Source: Paenibacillus_E qinlingensis_A
GTDB lineage: Bacteria; Bacillota; Bacilli; Paenibacillales; NBRC-103111
Direction: 5' to 3'
Assembly: GCF_031455095.1 (NCBI RefSeq)
Contig: NZ_JAVDSB010000005.1
Location: forward strand, 124,001 to 188,000
Length of the DNA stretch: 64,000 bases
Shown: positions 34,400 through 43,416 of the stretch, one piece after another
Layout: every line of letters begins with the position of its first letter
Position numbering within the stretch: the stretch's first letter is position 1
Program-made: the position numbers and the translations under genes
The notes under the pieces: model-generated
Seen by the model: only the letters and a program-made list of their open reading frames with translations
Database searches by the model: none
Told to the model about the DNA's origin: nothing

Positions 34400-37300
34400 A
34401 TGACTATTAAAGGATTACCTCCCAAACAGGGATTGTACGATCCGAGGAATGAACATGATGCCTGTGGGATTGGCTTTGTTGCCAATATTAAGGGTGTCAA
34501 ATCACATGCCATCGTTAAGCAAGCGCTTCGTGTACTTTGTAATTTGGATCATCGCGGTGGGCAAGGTTGTGAGCAGAATACGGGAGATGGAGCAGGCATT
34601 TTGATGCAGATTCCGGATACGTATTTCCAATCAGCTTGTGAACAAGAAAATATTAAATTACCAAGCGCAGGAAATTATGGCGTAGGTATGGTGTATTTAC
34701 CTCAGGAATTAGAAGCTCGACAAGCGTGCGAAAGTACAATTGAGCGAATAGTCAAACAAGAAGGTCAACAGTTCCTAGGCTGGAGAACGGTTCCAACAAA
34801 TAACAGTTCATTAGGAGATTCTGCAAAATCAGCGGAGCCATATGTTCGTCAGGTATTTATCGGCCAAAGTGCGGATACGGCAACGAATCTTGATTTTGAG
34901 CGCAAGCTTTATATTATTCGTAAATTATCTGAAAACGCTATCAAAGTATCTCACGCGCAATCGCAATTTTACTATTCTAGCTTGTCTAGCAGAACGATTG
35001 TATATAAAGGGATGTTAACTCCCGAACAAGTGGATGCCTATTATGTGGAACTGCAAGACGAAAAGGTAGACTCTGCCTTAGCTCTTGTTCACTCGCGTTT
35101 CAGTACGAACACCTTCCCGAGCTGGGAGCGTGCACATCCATACCGTTACTTGATTCACAATGGTGAGATTAATACGCTTCGTGGCAACGTGAACTGGATG
35201 CACGCGCGTCAAGCGATGTGTGATTCTGATTTATTTGGCGAGGATTTTAAACGCATTCTTCCTGTTATTGATACCGATGGTTCCGATTCCCAAATGTTTG
35301 ATAATACACTAGAGTTTCTGATGCTTTCCGGTCGCTCCTTGCCGCATGCTGCCATGATGATGGTGCCAGAGCCATGGTCCAAGCATGAAGGTATGGATGA
35401 TGAGAAGAAAGCGTTCTACGAATATCACAGCACTTTGATGGAGCCATGGGATGGTCCTGCTGCGATTGCTTTCACAGATGGCAGTCAAATCGGAGCGATT
35501 TTGGATCGCAATGGTCTGCGTCCGTCACGTTACTATGTCACGACAGACGATTTCATCGTACTTGCATCTGAAGTAGGCGTGCTGGATATCGAGCCGGAGC
35601 GCATTTTGTACAAAGATCGTTTAAGACCGGGACGTATGCTGCTTGTAGATACGGTTGAAGGCCGCATTGTGACCGACGAAGAAATTAAGAGCGGTATTGC
35701 TAGCGAACAGCCGTATCGGGATTGGTTGAATGAGCATCTTGTTTCCTTAGAGGATTTGGAAGATGCGCCAATTGTACTTGGCTCTGACCATGACACGATT
35801 CTTCAGCGTCAGCAAGCGTTTGGTTATACCTTCGAACAATTGCGTAAGACCCTTGAGCCTATGGGCAAAACAGGTGTGGATCCGATCGGTTCTATGGGTA
35901 CGGATGCGCCGCTTGCCGTGCTTTCGGACCGTCCGCAGCTGCTGTATAACTATTTCAAACAATTGTTCGCGCAAGTAACGAACCCGCCAATTGATGCGAA
36001 CTTCGAGGAAATCATTACCGCGCAAGGCACCACGATTGGGCCAGAGCGCAACCTGATTAAGCCGGAGCCTGAGAGCTGCCGTCAAATCCGTTTGAAATCG
36101 CCATTTCTCTCCAACGAAGAATTGGCAAAGCTGCGCCATATTCAGCGCGATGGCTTCAAAACAGTGACATTGTCTACGCTTTTCGAAGCGGCGGCAGGGA
36201 CAGCTGGGCTTGAGAGCGCGATGCAGGACTTGTATGCGGCTGCTGATCAAGCCATCGTGGATGGCGCAACACTGATCATTCTTTCTGACCGTGGTGTAGA
36301 TAGTGCAAAGGCGCCGATTCCGGCACTCCTGGCAACATCAGGCTTGCATCACCATTTAATCCGTCAAGGTACACGTACGAAGGTCAGCTTGCTTGTCGAG
36401 TCTGGTGAACCGCGTGAGGTGCATCATTTTGCTCTGTTGCTTGGCTATGGAGCAGGTGCGATTAACCCGTATCTAGCGCTAGAAACGCTCGACGACATGA
36501 TTCAGCGTAAGCAGCTTGTTGGCGTTGATCATGAGAAAGCGACTTACAACTACATCAAAGCTGTTACAAAGGGTGTCGTCAAAGTGTTAGCGAAAATGGG
36601 GATTTCCACCATTCAGAGTTATCGCGGGGCGCAAATCTTTGAAGCAATCGGCTTGAGCCAAGAGCTAGTGGACAGCTACTTCACTTGGACGTATACACCA
36701 GTAGGTGGTATCGGCATCGAAATGGTTGCGAAGGAAGCCCTGATGCGTCATAGCCGTGCGTTCTCTGAGCAAGAGGGACGCGACCGCGTGCTGGATACAG
36801 GCGGGGATTTGCAGTGGCGTAGAGATGGGGAAGATCACATTTATACCCCAGAAACAGTGCATGCCTTGCAATCTGCTGTTCGCAGCAACAATTACGGCAT
36901 GTATAAGAATTTCTCTAAGCTCGTCAAGCGTGAAGACGAGAAATATATGGCTTTGCGCGGACTGCTGAGCTTCAAAGCAGGACGCACACCGATTCCGATC
37001 GAAGAGGTAGAGCCGATCGAATCGATCTTTAAGCGCTTCAAGACGGGAGCCATGTCCTACGGCTCCATCTCCAAAGAAGCGCACGAAACGATCGCGATTG
37101 CGATGAACCGCATCGGCGGCAAGAGCAATACCGGCGAAGGCGGAGAGCATCCGGAACGTTTCACACCGGATGCGAACGGCGATCTTCGCCGTAGCAGCAT
37201 TAAGCAGGTGGCGTCCGGCCGCTTCGGCGTCACGAGCCATTATCTCGTCAATGCTGACGAGATTCAGATCAAGATGGCGCAGGGCGCGAAGCCCGGCGAG

Positions 37301-38992
37301 GGCGGTCAGCTCCCGGGAACCAAGGTGTACCCTTGGGTAGCCGAGGTTCGCGGTGTTACGCCAGGCGTAGGCTTGATTTCGCCGCCGCCGCATCATGATA
37401 TTTATTCGATCGAGGATCTCGCAGAGCTGATCCACGATCTCAAGAATGCCAACCCGCGGGCACGAATCAGCGTTAAGCTGGTATCCGAGGTGGGGGTTGG
37501 CACGATCGCTGCCGGCGTAGCCAAGGGGAAAGCGGACGTCGTCCTCATCTCCGGCTACGACGGTGGAACAGGCGCGTCGCCGCAGACGAGTATTCGTCAC
37601 GCGGGACTGCCGTGGGAGCTCGGTCTGGCGGAGACGCATCAGACACTCGTGCTGAACAACCTGCGCAGCCGTATCGTCGTCGAGACGGATGGCAAGCTGA
37701 TGACAGGGCGCGACGTTGTCGTAGCTGCCCTGCTCGGTGCCGAGGAGTTCGGCTTCGCAACAACGCCGCTGATTACAATCGGCTGCGTGATGATGCGCGT
37801 CTGCCACTTGGACACTTGCCCGGTTGGCGTCGCCACACAAAATCCGGAACTTCGCAAGAAATTTGCTGGAGATCCGCAGCATGTCGTTAACTTCATGACC
37901 TTCATCGCGAACGATGTGCGTGAGATGATGGCAGAGCTTGGCTTCCGTACGATCGAAGAGATGGTTGGACGCACAGATATCCTCGAGTCTAAGCAAGCGG
38001 TCTCACACTGGAAAGCCAAAGGTGTCGATCTTTCGCCACTGCTGCATCAACCGGATATGGGCGAAGAAGTTGGTCGTTTCTGCTCAATGGCGCAAGATCA
38101 CGGCTTAGATCGTTCCCTGGATATGACGAAGCTGCTTGAGATTTGTGAACCAGCCATCGAGCGCAAAGAGCACGTTCATTCGGTTCTGCCGATTACGAAC
38201 GTGAACCGTGTTGTTGGAACGATCGTGGGCAGTGAAGTGACACGCCGTCATGGCGTTGAAGGTTTGCCGCACGATACGATTCGTTTGCATTTTGAAGGCT
38301 CAGCCGGTCAAAGCTTTGGTGCTTTCGTACCGAAGGGGATCACACTCTCCCTCGAAGGAGATGCCAATGACTACGTAGGAAAAGGATTATCCGGCGGTAA
38401 GCTGGCCATTTTCCCATCGAGCAAGTCTTCATTTGTACCGCAAGAGAACGTGATTATTGGAAATACAGCCTTCTACGGCGCAACCGATGGGGATGCTTAT
38501 ATCCGTGGTATCGCGGGCGAGCGCTTCTGCGTGAGAAACAGTGGTGTGCGTGCCGTCGTCGAGGGCGTTGGCGATCATGGTTGTGAGTACATGACAGGTG
38601 GTCGTGTCGTTGTTCTAGGTTCAACTGGACGGAACTTTGCAGCTGGTATGTCGGGCGGTATCGCCTACGTATTGGATGAGAAGGGTGACTTCCAAAGCAA
38701 AGTGAACAAAGAGATGGTTTACCTAGAGCAGCTGGAAGAAACGTATGAGATGAATGAGTTAAAAACGATGATCCAGCATCATGCCACATTTACGGATAGC
38801 AGCGTTGCCCACCAGGTTATTCAGCACTGGGATGAGTACGTTTGGAAGTTCGTGAAGGTTATACCGAAGGACTACAAACGGATGTTTGATGCCATCGAAA
38901 AGGTGAAACGTTCCGGTCTTAGCCAACAAGAAGCAGTCATGGTTGCTTTCGAGGCGAATATGCGAGATGTTTCCCGCGTAGGTGGAAATTAA
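34400..38992 (+). CDS. gltB: Glutamate synthase (NADPH), large subunit
   Basis: A 1530-aa enzyme, the full length for the large subunit (called GltA in B. subtilis). Cys22 in EHDACGIGFVA is the glutaminase nucleophile, exposed after removal of a 21-residue propeptide. The central FMN domain carries GAMSYGSISKEAHE, the 3Fe-4S cluster Cys lie around IGCVMMRVCHLDTCPVG, and a C-terminal beta-helix has GAFVPKG and GRVVVLG rungs. It makes glutamate from glutamine and 2-oxoglutarate. ATG 34400 follows GGAAGAAAGG; a TTG at 34391 is in frame but too close. Codons from about 36980 to 37780 are GC-rich. No gltC is next to it. Confidence 0.96.
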   Translation: MTIKGLPPKQGLYDPRNEHDACGIGFVANIKGVKSHAIVKQALRVLCNLDHRGGQGCEQNTGDGAGILMQIPDTYFQSACEQENIKLPSAGNYGVGMVYLPQELEARQACESTIERIVKQEGQQFLGWRTVPTNNSSLGDSAKSAEPYVRQVFIGQSADTATNLDFERKLYIIRKLSENAIKVSHAQSQFYYSSLSSRTIVYKGMLTPEQVDAYYVELQDEKVDSALALVHSRFSTNTFPSWERAHPYRYLIHNGEINTLRGNVNWMHARQAMCDSDLFGEDFKRILPVIDTDGSDSQMFDNTLEFLMLSGRSLPHAAMMMVPEPWSKHEGMDDEKKAFYEYHSTLMEPWDGPAAIAFTDGSQIGAILDRNGLRPSRYYVTTDDFIVLASEVGVLDIEPERILYKDRLRPGRMLLVDTVEGRIVTDEEIKSGIASEQPYRDWLNEHLVSLEDLEDAPIVLGSDHDTILQRQQAFGYTFEQLRKTLEPMGKTGVDPIGSMGTDAPLAVLSDRPQLLYNYFKQLFAQVTNPPIDANFEEIITAQGTTIGPERNLIKPEPESCRQIRLKSPFLSNEELAKLRHIQRDGFKTVTLSTLFEAAAGTAGLESAMQDLYAAADQAIVDGATLIILSDRGVDSAKAPIPALLATSGLHHHLIRQGTRTKVSLLVESGEPREVHHFALLLGYGAGAINPYLALETLDDMIQRKQLVGVDHEKATYNYIKAVTKGVVKVLAKMGISTIQSYRGAQIFEAIGLSQELVDSYFTWTYTPVGGIGIEMVAKEALMRHSRAFSEQEGRDRVLDTGGDLQWRRDGEDHIYTPETVHALQSAVRSNNYGMYKNFSKLVKREDEKYMALRGLLSFKAGRTPIPIEEVEPIESIFKRFKTGAMSYGSISKEAHETIAIAMNRIGGKSNTGEGGEHPERFTPDANGDLRRSSIKQVASGRFGVTSHYLVNADEIQIKMAQGAKPGEGGQLPGTKVYPWVAEVRGVTPGVGLISPPPHHDIYSIEDLAELIHDLKNANPRARISVKLVSEVGVGTIAAGVAKGKADVVLISGYDGGTGASPQTSIRHAGLPWELGLAETHQTLVLNNLRSRIVVETDGKLMTGRDVVVAALLGAEEFGFATTPLITIGCVMMRVCHLDTCPVGVATQNPELRKKFAGDPQHVVNFMTFIANDVREMMAELGFRTIEEMVGRTDILESKQAVSHWKAKGVDLSPLLHQPDMGEEVGRFCSMAQDHGLDRSLDMTKLLEICEPAIERKEHVHSVLPITNVNRVVGTIVGSEVTRRHGVEGLPHDTIRLHFEGSAGQSFGAFVPKGITLSLEGDANDYVGKGLSGGKLAIFPSSKSSFVPQENVIIGNTAFYGATDGDAYIRGIAGERFCVRNSGVRAVVEGVGDHGCEYMTGGRVVVLGSTGRNFAAGMSGGIAYVLDEKGDFQSKVNKEMVYLEQLEETYEMNELKTMIQHHATFTDSSVAHQVIQHWDEYVWKFVKVIPKDYKRMFDAIEKVKRSGLSQQEAVMVAFEANMRDVSRVGGN

Positions 38993-39025
38993 CAAACTCA
39001 AGAACTCAGGAGGGATTAAACGTAA

Positions 39026-40510
39026 ATGGGTAAACCAACCGGTTTTATAGAACATGCTCGTGAAGTGGCATCCGAGGCTGCTCCGCTGGTCCGAATCGGC
39101 CATTGGAAAGAGTTTGCGACACCGCTCACACAAGATAAATTACAGACACAAGGCTCCCGTTGTATGGATTGCGGGATTCCTTTCTGCCACACAGGGGCAT
39201 TAATCAGCGGCATGGCCGCTGGTTGCCCAGTGAATAACCTCATTCCCGAGTGGAATGATCTCGTGTATCGCGGTCAGTGGCGTGAAGCTTTGGATCGTCT
39301 GCATAAAACGAATAATTTCCCGGAATTTACGGGCCGTGTTTGTCCAGCGCCTTGCGAAGGCTCTTGTACAGTAGGCTTGAAAGATACACCGGTTACGATT
39401 AAAAGTATTGAGAAAGCGATCATCGACAAAGGCTTCGATGAGGGCTGGATCAAGCCTGAACCGCCGGAAACGCGCACAGGCAAGAAGGTTGCGGTTGTGG
39501 GTTCAGGTCCTTCCGGGCTTGCGGCCGCAGCGCAGCTGAACAAAGCAGGGCATTGGGTTACCGTATTTGAACGAGCAGACCGCGTTGGCGGCTTGCTGAT
39601 GTACGGTATCCCGAACATGAAGCTGGACAAAAAGTACGTCCAGCGCCGTGTAGATCTGCTTGAAGCCGAAGGCGTAGCCTTCATCACGGGTGCTCACGTC
39701 GGTGTGAACTATCCGATCGAGAAGCTGCAAGAAGAATTCGATGCGATTGTCCTGTGCGGCGGAGCTACGAAAGGCCGCGATCTTCCGATCGAGGGCCGTG
39801 AACTCGGCGGCGTGCATCTGGCGATGGAATTCCTGAGCAAGAATACGAAAAGCTTGCTCGATTCGGAGCATGCGGATCGTGAATTCATTTCCGCCGAAGG
39901 TAAAGACGTTATCGTCATCGGCGGTGGTGACACGGGAACGGACTGTGTGGGTACGTCCATCCGTCACAAATGTAAGAGTGTGACGCAGTTCGAGATCATG
40001 CCGAAGTCGCCGGAGACACGTCCAGCGAACAACCCTTGGCCAGAGTGGCCGAAGGTGCTCAAAGTGGACTACGGTCAACAAGAGGCAGCTGCGCTTCAGG
40101 GCGAAGATCCGCGGACGTACTTGATCAACACGAAGAAATTCGTGGGGGATGAGAACGGCAACTTGAAGGAGCTGCATACGGTTCTAATCGAGTGGCAAAA
40201 GAATGAGAAGGGTGCTTTCGTACCTGTTGAAGTGCCTGGCAGCGAGAAGGTGTACCCAGCGCAGCTCGTGTTGATTGCGATGGGCTTCACGGGACCAGAA
40301 AGCACTGTTTTGGATCAGCTCGGCGTTGCCAAAGACGAGCGTTCTAACGCGAAAGCGGACTACGGGAAGTTTGCTACGAACGTAGATGGCGTTTTCGCTG
40401 CAGGCGACATGCGTCGTGGGCAAAGTCTCGTGGTTTGGGCGATCAACGAAGGTCGCGCAGTCGCGCGTGAAGTGGACCGGTTCTTGATGGGATCTTCAAA
40501 TTTACCATAA
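39026..40510 (+). CDS. gltD: Glutamate synthase, small subunit
   Basis: A 494-aa subunit that feeds NADPH electrons to GltB. The N-terminal Fe-S domain has CMDCGIPFCHTG and CPAPCEGSC, the FAD site is VVGSGPSGLAAAAQL near residue 155, and the NADPH site is VIGGGDTGTDCVG near 295. The C-terminal GVFAAGDMRRGQSLVVWAI is the second FAD contact. It starts 33 bp after gltB and is followed by a strong terminator. Confidence 0.96.
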   Translation: MGKPTGFIEHAREVASEAAPLVRIGHWKEFATPLTQDKLQTQGSRCMDCGIPFCHTGALISGMAAGCPVNNLIPEWNDLVYRGQWREALDRLHKTNNFPEFTGRVCPAPCEGSCTVGLKDTPVTIKSIEKAIIDKGFDEGWIKPEPPETRTGKKVAVVGSGPSGLAAAAQLNKAGHWVTVFERADRVGGLLMYGIPNMKLDKKYVQRRVDLLEAEGVAFITGAHVGVNYPIEKLQEEFDAIVLCGGATKGRDLPIEGRELGGVHLAMEFLSKNTKSLLDSEHADREFISAEGKDVIVIGGGDTGTDCVGTSIRHKCKSVTQFEIMPKSPETRPANNPWPEWPKVLKVDYGQQEAAALQGEDPRTYLINTKKFVGDENGNLKELHTVLIEWQKNEKGAFVPVEVPGSEKVYPAQLVLIAMGFTGPESTVLDQLGVAKDERSNAKADYGKFATNVDGVFAAGDMRRGQSLVVWAINEGRAVAREVDRFLMGSSNLP

Positions 40511-40521
40511 GATGATTAGCG

Positions 40522-40565
40522 GGAACTGCTTGCAGGTAGAGATTCTACTTACAGGCAGTTCTTTG
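40522..40565 (+). terminator. Rho-independent terminator of gltBD
   Basis: GAACTGC pairs with GCAGTTC, with an inner AGGTAGA/TCTACTT stem, and the hairpin is followed by TTTGTTT. It begins 11 bp after the gltD stop. Confidence 0.8.
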
Positions 40566-40572
40566 TTTCATG

Positions 40573-40650
40573 CCACTATCCCTTTGACTCAGAAGAACAA
40601 GTTGTTGAAGGTTTGTCAGGGAATTGTAACCTGAGTGAAGGGGATAGTGG
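40573..40650. repeat. Imperfect inverted repeat with 20-bp arms
   Basis: CCACTATCCCTTTGACTCAG (40573-40592) pairs with CTGAGTGAAGGGGATAGTGG (40631-40650), with one wobble and one mismatch, across a 38-base loop that contains AACAA/TTGTT. No T-run follows, and a separate terminator already ends gltD, so its role is unclear (structured RNA, palindromic repeat or matrix-like element). Confidence 0.6.
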
Positions 40651-40691
40651 AGATAGTGATGAGTAACTCGCCTTATAGGACTATATAAACG

Positions 40692-40719
40692 TGAACATTT
40701 TTTCATTCTCATGTACAAT
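40692..40719 (+). promoter_or_regulatory. SigA-type promoter
   Basis: TGAACA (40692-40697) and TACAAT (40714-40719) are 16 bases apart, about 55 bp before the coiled-coil gene, whose own ribosome site is GGAGGAAAG. Confidence 0.5.
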
Positions 40720-40775
40720 AGGAGAAAGTGTAGTCCAAGCAGGGACACCAAGATGTACGGAATGGAGGAAAGCAC

Positions 40776-41240
40776 ATGAAGAAGGAAGAGTTCATAACAC
40801 CGGCGGAACTAGAGGCATTACTAGCAGGGAATGAGGAGAGTGAGCAAGATGAGCCGCTCAAAGGGCAGGATCTGAATTCTTTGCAAAAGGCTGTTATGCT
40901 TCTTTCTAAGCAGGTAGAAGAGCTTCAGGCACAACTTCATGAGCAGTTTGAACTCCAGAATAGACAGCAAGAGCAATTTCTCCGACTATGCAGGCACCAA
41001 CTCGAGAACAAACTGCATGAGCAGTTGGTTAATACCATCGTTGTGCATCAACATGCAGCAAATCAAGAAGATGGGATGGAGCTGCAGCAAGCTGGAATAA
41101 CTTCGGAAGAGACCGGCCCCCAGAAGGAAGCTTTGGCGGACTCCTCAGTGGCAGATACGCAGCTGCCCTTCTCTAGAGTAAAGAGCTACGGCAAGATTCG
41201 CAAAAGAAAAAAGGGCTTTCTCGAAAAGCTGTTTGAATAG
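40776..41240 (+). CDS. Coiled-coil protein of unknown function
   Basis: A 154-aa hydrophilic protein. The N-terminus (EEFITPAELEALLAG) has a short amphipathic motif, residues about 40-90 are a Gln/Leu-rich coiled coil (KQVEELQAQLHEQFELQ), and the C-terminus is basic (KIRKRKKGFLEKLFE). No signal peptide, TM helix or enzyme motif is visible. The LEALLAG-type motif resembles short docking motifs found in motility proteins, but that is too weak to name it. It is a single-gene unit with its own promoter and terminator. Confidence 0.65.
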   Translation: MKKEEFITPAELEALLAGNEESEQDEPLKGQDLNSLQKAVMLLSKQVEELQAQLHEQFELQNRQQEQFLRLCRHQLENKLHEQLVNTIVVHQHAANQEDGMELQQAGITSEETGPQKEALADSSVADTQLPFSRVKSYGKIRKRKKGFLEKLFE

Positions 41241-41247
41241 GATGCAC

Positions 41248-41283
41248 AAAGACCGCTTCTTCATTGTGAAGAGCGGTTTTTGT
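41248..41283. terminator. Terminator between convergent genes
   Basis: AAAGACCGCTT and TTCA pair with TGAA and AGCGGTTTTT around TTG. The T-run is on the plus strand; the minus-strand response regulator ends 25 bp beyond. Confidence 0.75.
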
Positions 41284-41307
41284 TTACCCGTGGTTGTTTA
41301 TATTGCC

Positions 41308-41988
41308 TTACAGAATTCCCTCATCATGTGCTTTCTTTGATGCTTGAACACGGTCACGAACATCCATTTTTGAATAAATGTTGGAGATGTAGTTTTTTAC
41401 GGTACCTTCAGAAAGAAAGAGTTTCTCGGCGATCTCACGGTTGTTGAGACCATCGGCGATACTATGGAGCACTTGCAATTCACGTTCGCTAAGCCCGTAG
41501 GTCTCTGCACGAACAGTCTCTTCTTTTCCTTCAGAGGAAGTCCCGCTTCCACCGTCACGTGCTTGCTGAACGAGCATTTTGGCAATGTCATGCGGAATTA
41601 ATGTACCGCCTTGATGAACCCATTTGATCCCCGTGGCTAGCTCTTTGGGATGAATAGCTTTGAGCAAATAGCCCTCAGCTCCTGCACTAAGTGCGTCTAC
41701 AACGTAACCAATTTCCTGAAAAGTGGTCAAAATAACGACGCGGATGTGCGGCCAAGCGCTTTTGATTTGACGTGTCGCCTCAACACCATCCATGACTGGC
41801 ATGTGAATGTCCATCAATACGACATCGGGCTGTGCCTCTTTACATAGCTTGACCGCGACTTGGCCATTTTCGGCTAGGCCGACGACCTCAATATCGGGGT
41901 CCATACCCAAGACGATGTGTAAGCTTTCACGTATTAAATCCTGATCATCGACCAGGAGCAATTTGAGTGGGGCTTGATTGACGGTCAT
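41308..41988 (-). CDS. Response regulator, NarL/FixJ family
   Basis: A 226-aa regulator. Receiver: D14-D15, phospho-acceptor D60 in VLMDIHMPVMDG and the Lys in GYLLKAIHP. A LuxR-type HTH follows (LSERELQVLHSIADGLNNRE, then AEKLFLSEGTVKNYISNIYSKM). The start is ATG 41988 with GGAGG upstream; a longer frame to 42045 overlaps the kinase and lacks a ribosome site. It pairs with the upstream kinase and probably regulates the divergent ABC-2 transporter, as in DesKR- or YvfTU-like systems. Confidence 0.9.
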   Translation of the reverse strand: MTVNQAPLKLLLVDDQDLIRESLHIVLGMDPDIEVVGLAENGQVAVKLCKEAQPDVVLMDIHMPVMDGVEATRQIKSAWPHIRVVILTTFQEIGYVVDALSAGAEGYLLKAIHPKELATGIKWVHQGGTLIPHDIAKMLVQQARDGGSGTSSEGKEETVRAETYGLSERELQVLHSIADGLNNREIAEKLFLSEGTVKNYISNIYSKMDVRDRVQASKKAHDEGIL

Positions 41989-42008
41989 AGGGAGTCCTCC
42001 TTCAGGGA

Positions 42009-43211
42009 TTAAAAGGTTGGAAATCGTTTTACGGGAATGAAACAATGAACCACGGTTCCTTGTTCAGGTAGGGAGCGTACTTGCAAGGTGCCTTGCAGCG
42101 CAGATATCCGCTCTTGCATCGAAGTAATGCCGAAGCCCATTTTCAATTGGTCGGTGCCGATGCCATCATCTTCGATGCGAAGGGAGACTTGGTCTTCGGC
42201 ATAAGTGAGCACAATCTCAATTGAGGTTGCTTTTCCGTGGCGTTTGGCATTCGTCAAGGATTCCTGCAGACAGCGAACGAGTGAAAGCTTGGTTTGTTCA
42301 GGGATCTCGAATTCATCACTAACCGTTGTGAAATGAATCTGTGTGCCCGTGTGCAGCGCAAACTCATTGGCTAGACGAGATAGCTGCTGGGAAAGCAGCA
42401 TATCTCCCTCTTGTGGGACCATCTGATGAATGCTGCGGCGAACTTCTTCTAAACCGCCTCTAGTCACATTGCGTAGGACGTCGAGCTTCTGCTTCGCTGT
42501 CTCTGGCGAGACTTCGATGAGATAGGAGACAGCGTCCATCCCCATAATCACGGAGGTAAACGTATGACCAACCGTATCATGCAGCTCACGTGCCATCCGA
42601 TTGCGTTCTTCCATTAAAGTGAGTTGTTCGATCTGATTCGCATACTGCTCTAGTACGTTATTTTGCTCGTGAATTAAATGATACTGACGTTGGTTCTCCC
42701 CTAGCAGCTTCTCCGTCTTCTCGTTGGAAGTAACGGCACGTTGCAAGCTAAGTCCAATTGCGAAGAAGAGGACGGCATTGAGGATTACACTAAATAGCTG
42801 TCCGACACCAGTGTCGCTGTGGAGCAGGAAAAAGTAAGTGACAGGCATCCCCAACATGAAGATAGGGGCGGTCCACCACGCATTTTTTCGGTCGGCAAGG
42901 AATCCAATGACCATAATTGGACAATTAATGGTAAGTAGGGCATCTTGCTCCATCCAAGCCAAGTAAATTTGCAGGGGGATCCCAGTCAGCAGAACGGCAA
43001 TGGGGTACCCTGTCGAATTGATATAGTGGGGTCGCCAGAATAAAAATGGAGCCCCATAGGATAGCAAAATAGCCAATATGGTTAATAGGATTTGTGAGAA
43101 TGGTTGCTCATAGATGTGAAGGCAGCTATAAAGTAAACCAAGCAGTGCAGCACCGGTTAAGACGATGAACAGGGACCATTCTACACCGTGCCACGGTCTT
43201 CGTTGGATCAT
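42009..43211 (-). CDS. Sensor histidine kinase, NarL-type (HisKA_3)
   Basis: A 400-aa kinase. Five or so TM helices fill residues 13-158 with almost no extracellular loop, so the signal is probably sensed in the membrane. A coiled coil at about 165-205 leads to H211 in MARELHDTVGHTF, the HisKA_3 phosphoacceptor. The HATPase part has SLTNAKRHGKAT, DDGIG and GFGITSMQERI. It is followed by its regulator, and the divergent ABC-2 genes are its likely targets. Confidence 0.9.
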   Translation of the reverse strand: MIQRRPWHGVEWSLFIVLTGAALLGLLYSCLHIYEQPFSQILLTILAILLSYGAPFLFWRPHYINSTGYPIAVLLTGIPLQIYLAWMEQDALLTINCPIMVIGFLADRKNAWWTAPIFMLGMPVTYFFLLHSDTGVGQLFSVILNAVLFFAIGLSLQRAVTSNEKTEKLLGENQRQYHLIHEQNNVLEQYANQIEQLTLMEERNRMARELHDTVGHTFTSVIMGMDAVSYLIEVSPETAKQKLDVLRNVTRGGLEEVRRSIHQMVPQEGDMLLSQQLSRLANEFALHTGTQIHFTTVSDEFEIPEQTKLSLVRCLQESLTNAKRHGKATSIEIVLTYAEDQVSLRIEDDGIGTDQLKMGFGITSMQERISALQGTLQVRSLPEQGTVVHCFIPVKRFPTF

Positions 43212-43284
43212 AGATGAGCTCCTTTACTGGCAGGTCTTATCTTTCCATTGTACATAAAAAAAGGAAAAAGCCATAGTGAACGCA

Positions 43285-43304
43285 GTCATATGATTCTGTA
43301 TGAC
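43285..43304. promoter_or_regulatory. Dyad in the divergent promoter region of kinase and ABC genes
   Basis: GTCATA-N8-TATGAC is a perfect 6-bp dyad midway between the two divergent units. A weaker TTATG-N11-CATAA dyad follows near 43344-43364. These are candidate binding sites for the NarL-type regulator. Confidence 0.4.
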
Positions 43305-43416
43305 CGCAATCCGTGCTGCTTACCAGAAAGGTTCGAATGAGATTTTATGACTAGGCATGACATAAGAAGTAAGGTAGGATTGGATTATATTGGAGTTAGA
43401 AGAGAGGAGATGTCGA

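Noticed and set aside
36665..37996. 443-codon minus-strand frame inside gltB
   Set aside because: It is antisense to the FMN and Fe-S domains of glutamate synthase, which are fully conserved, and lacks a ribosome site and protein-like motifs.
40776..41240. Flagellar switch (FliN/FliY-like) protein
   Set aside because: Only the short N-terminal LEALLAG-type motif is similar; the rest is coiled coil with no flagellar domain and no motility genes nearby.
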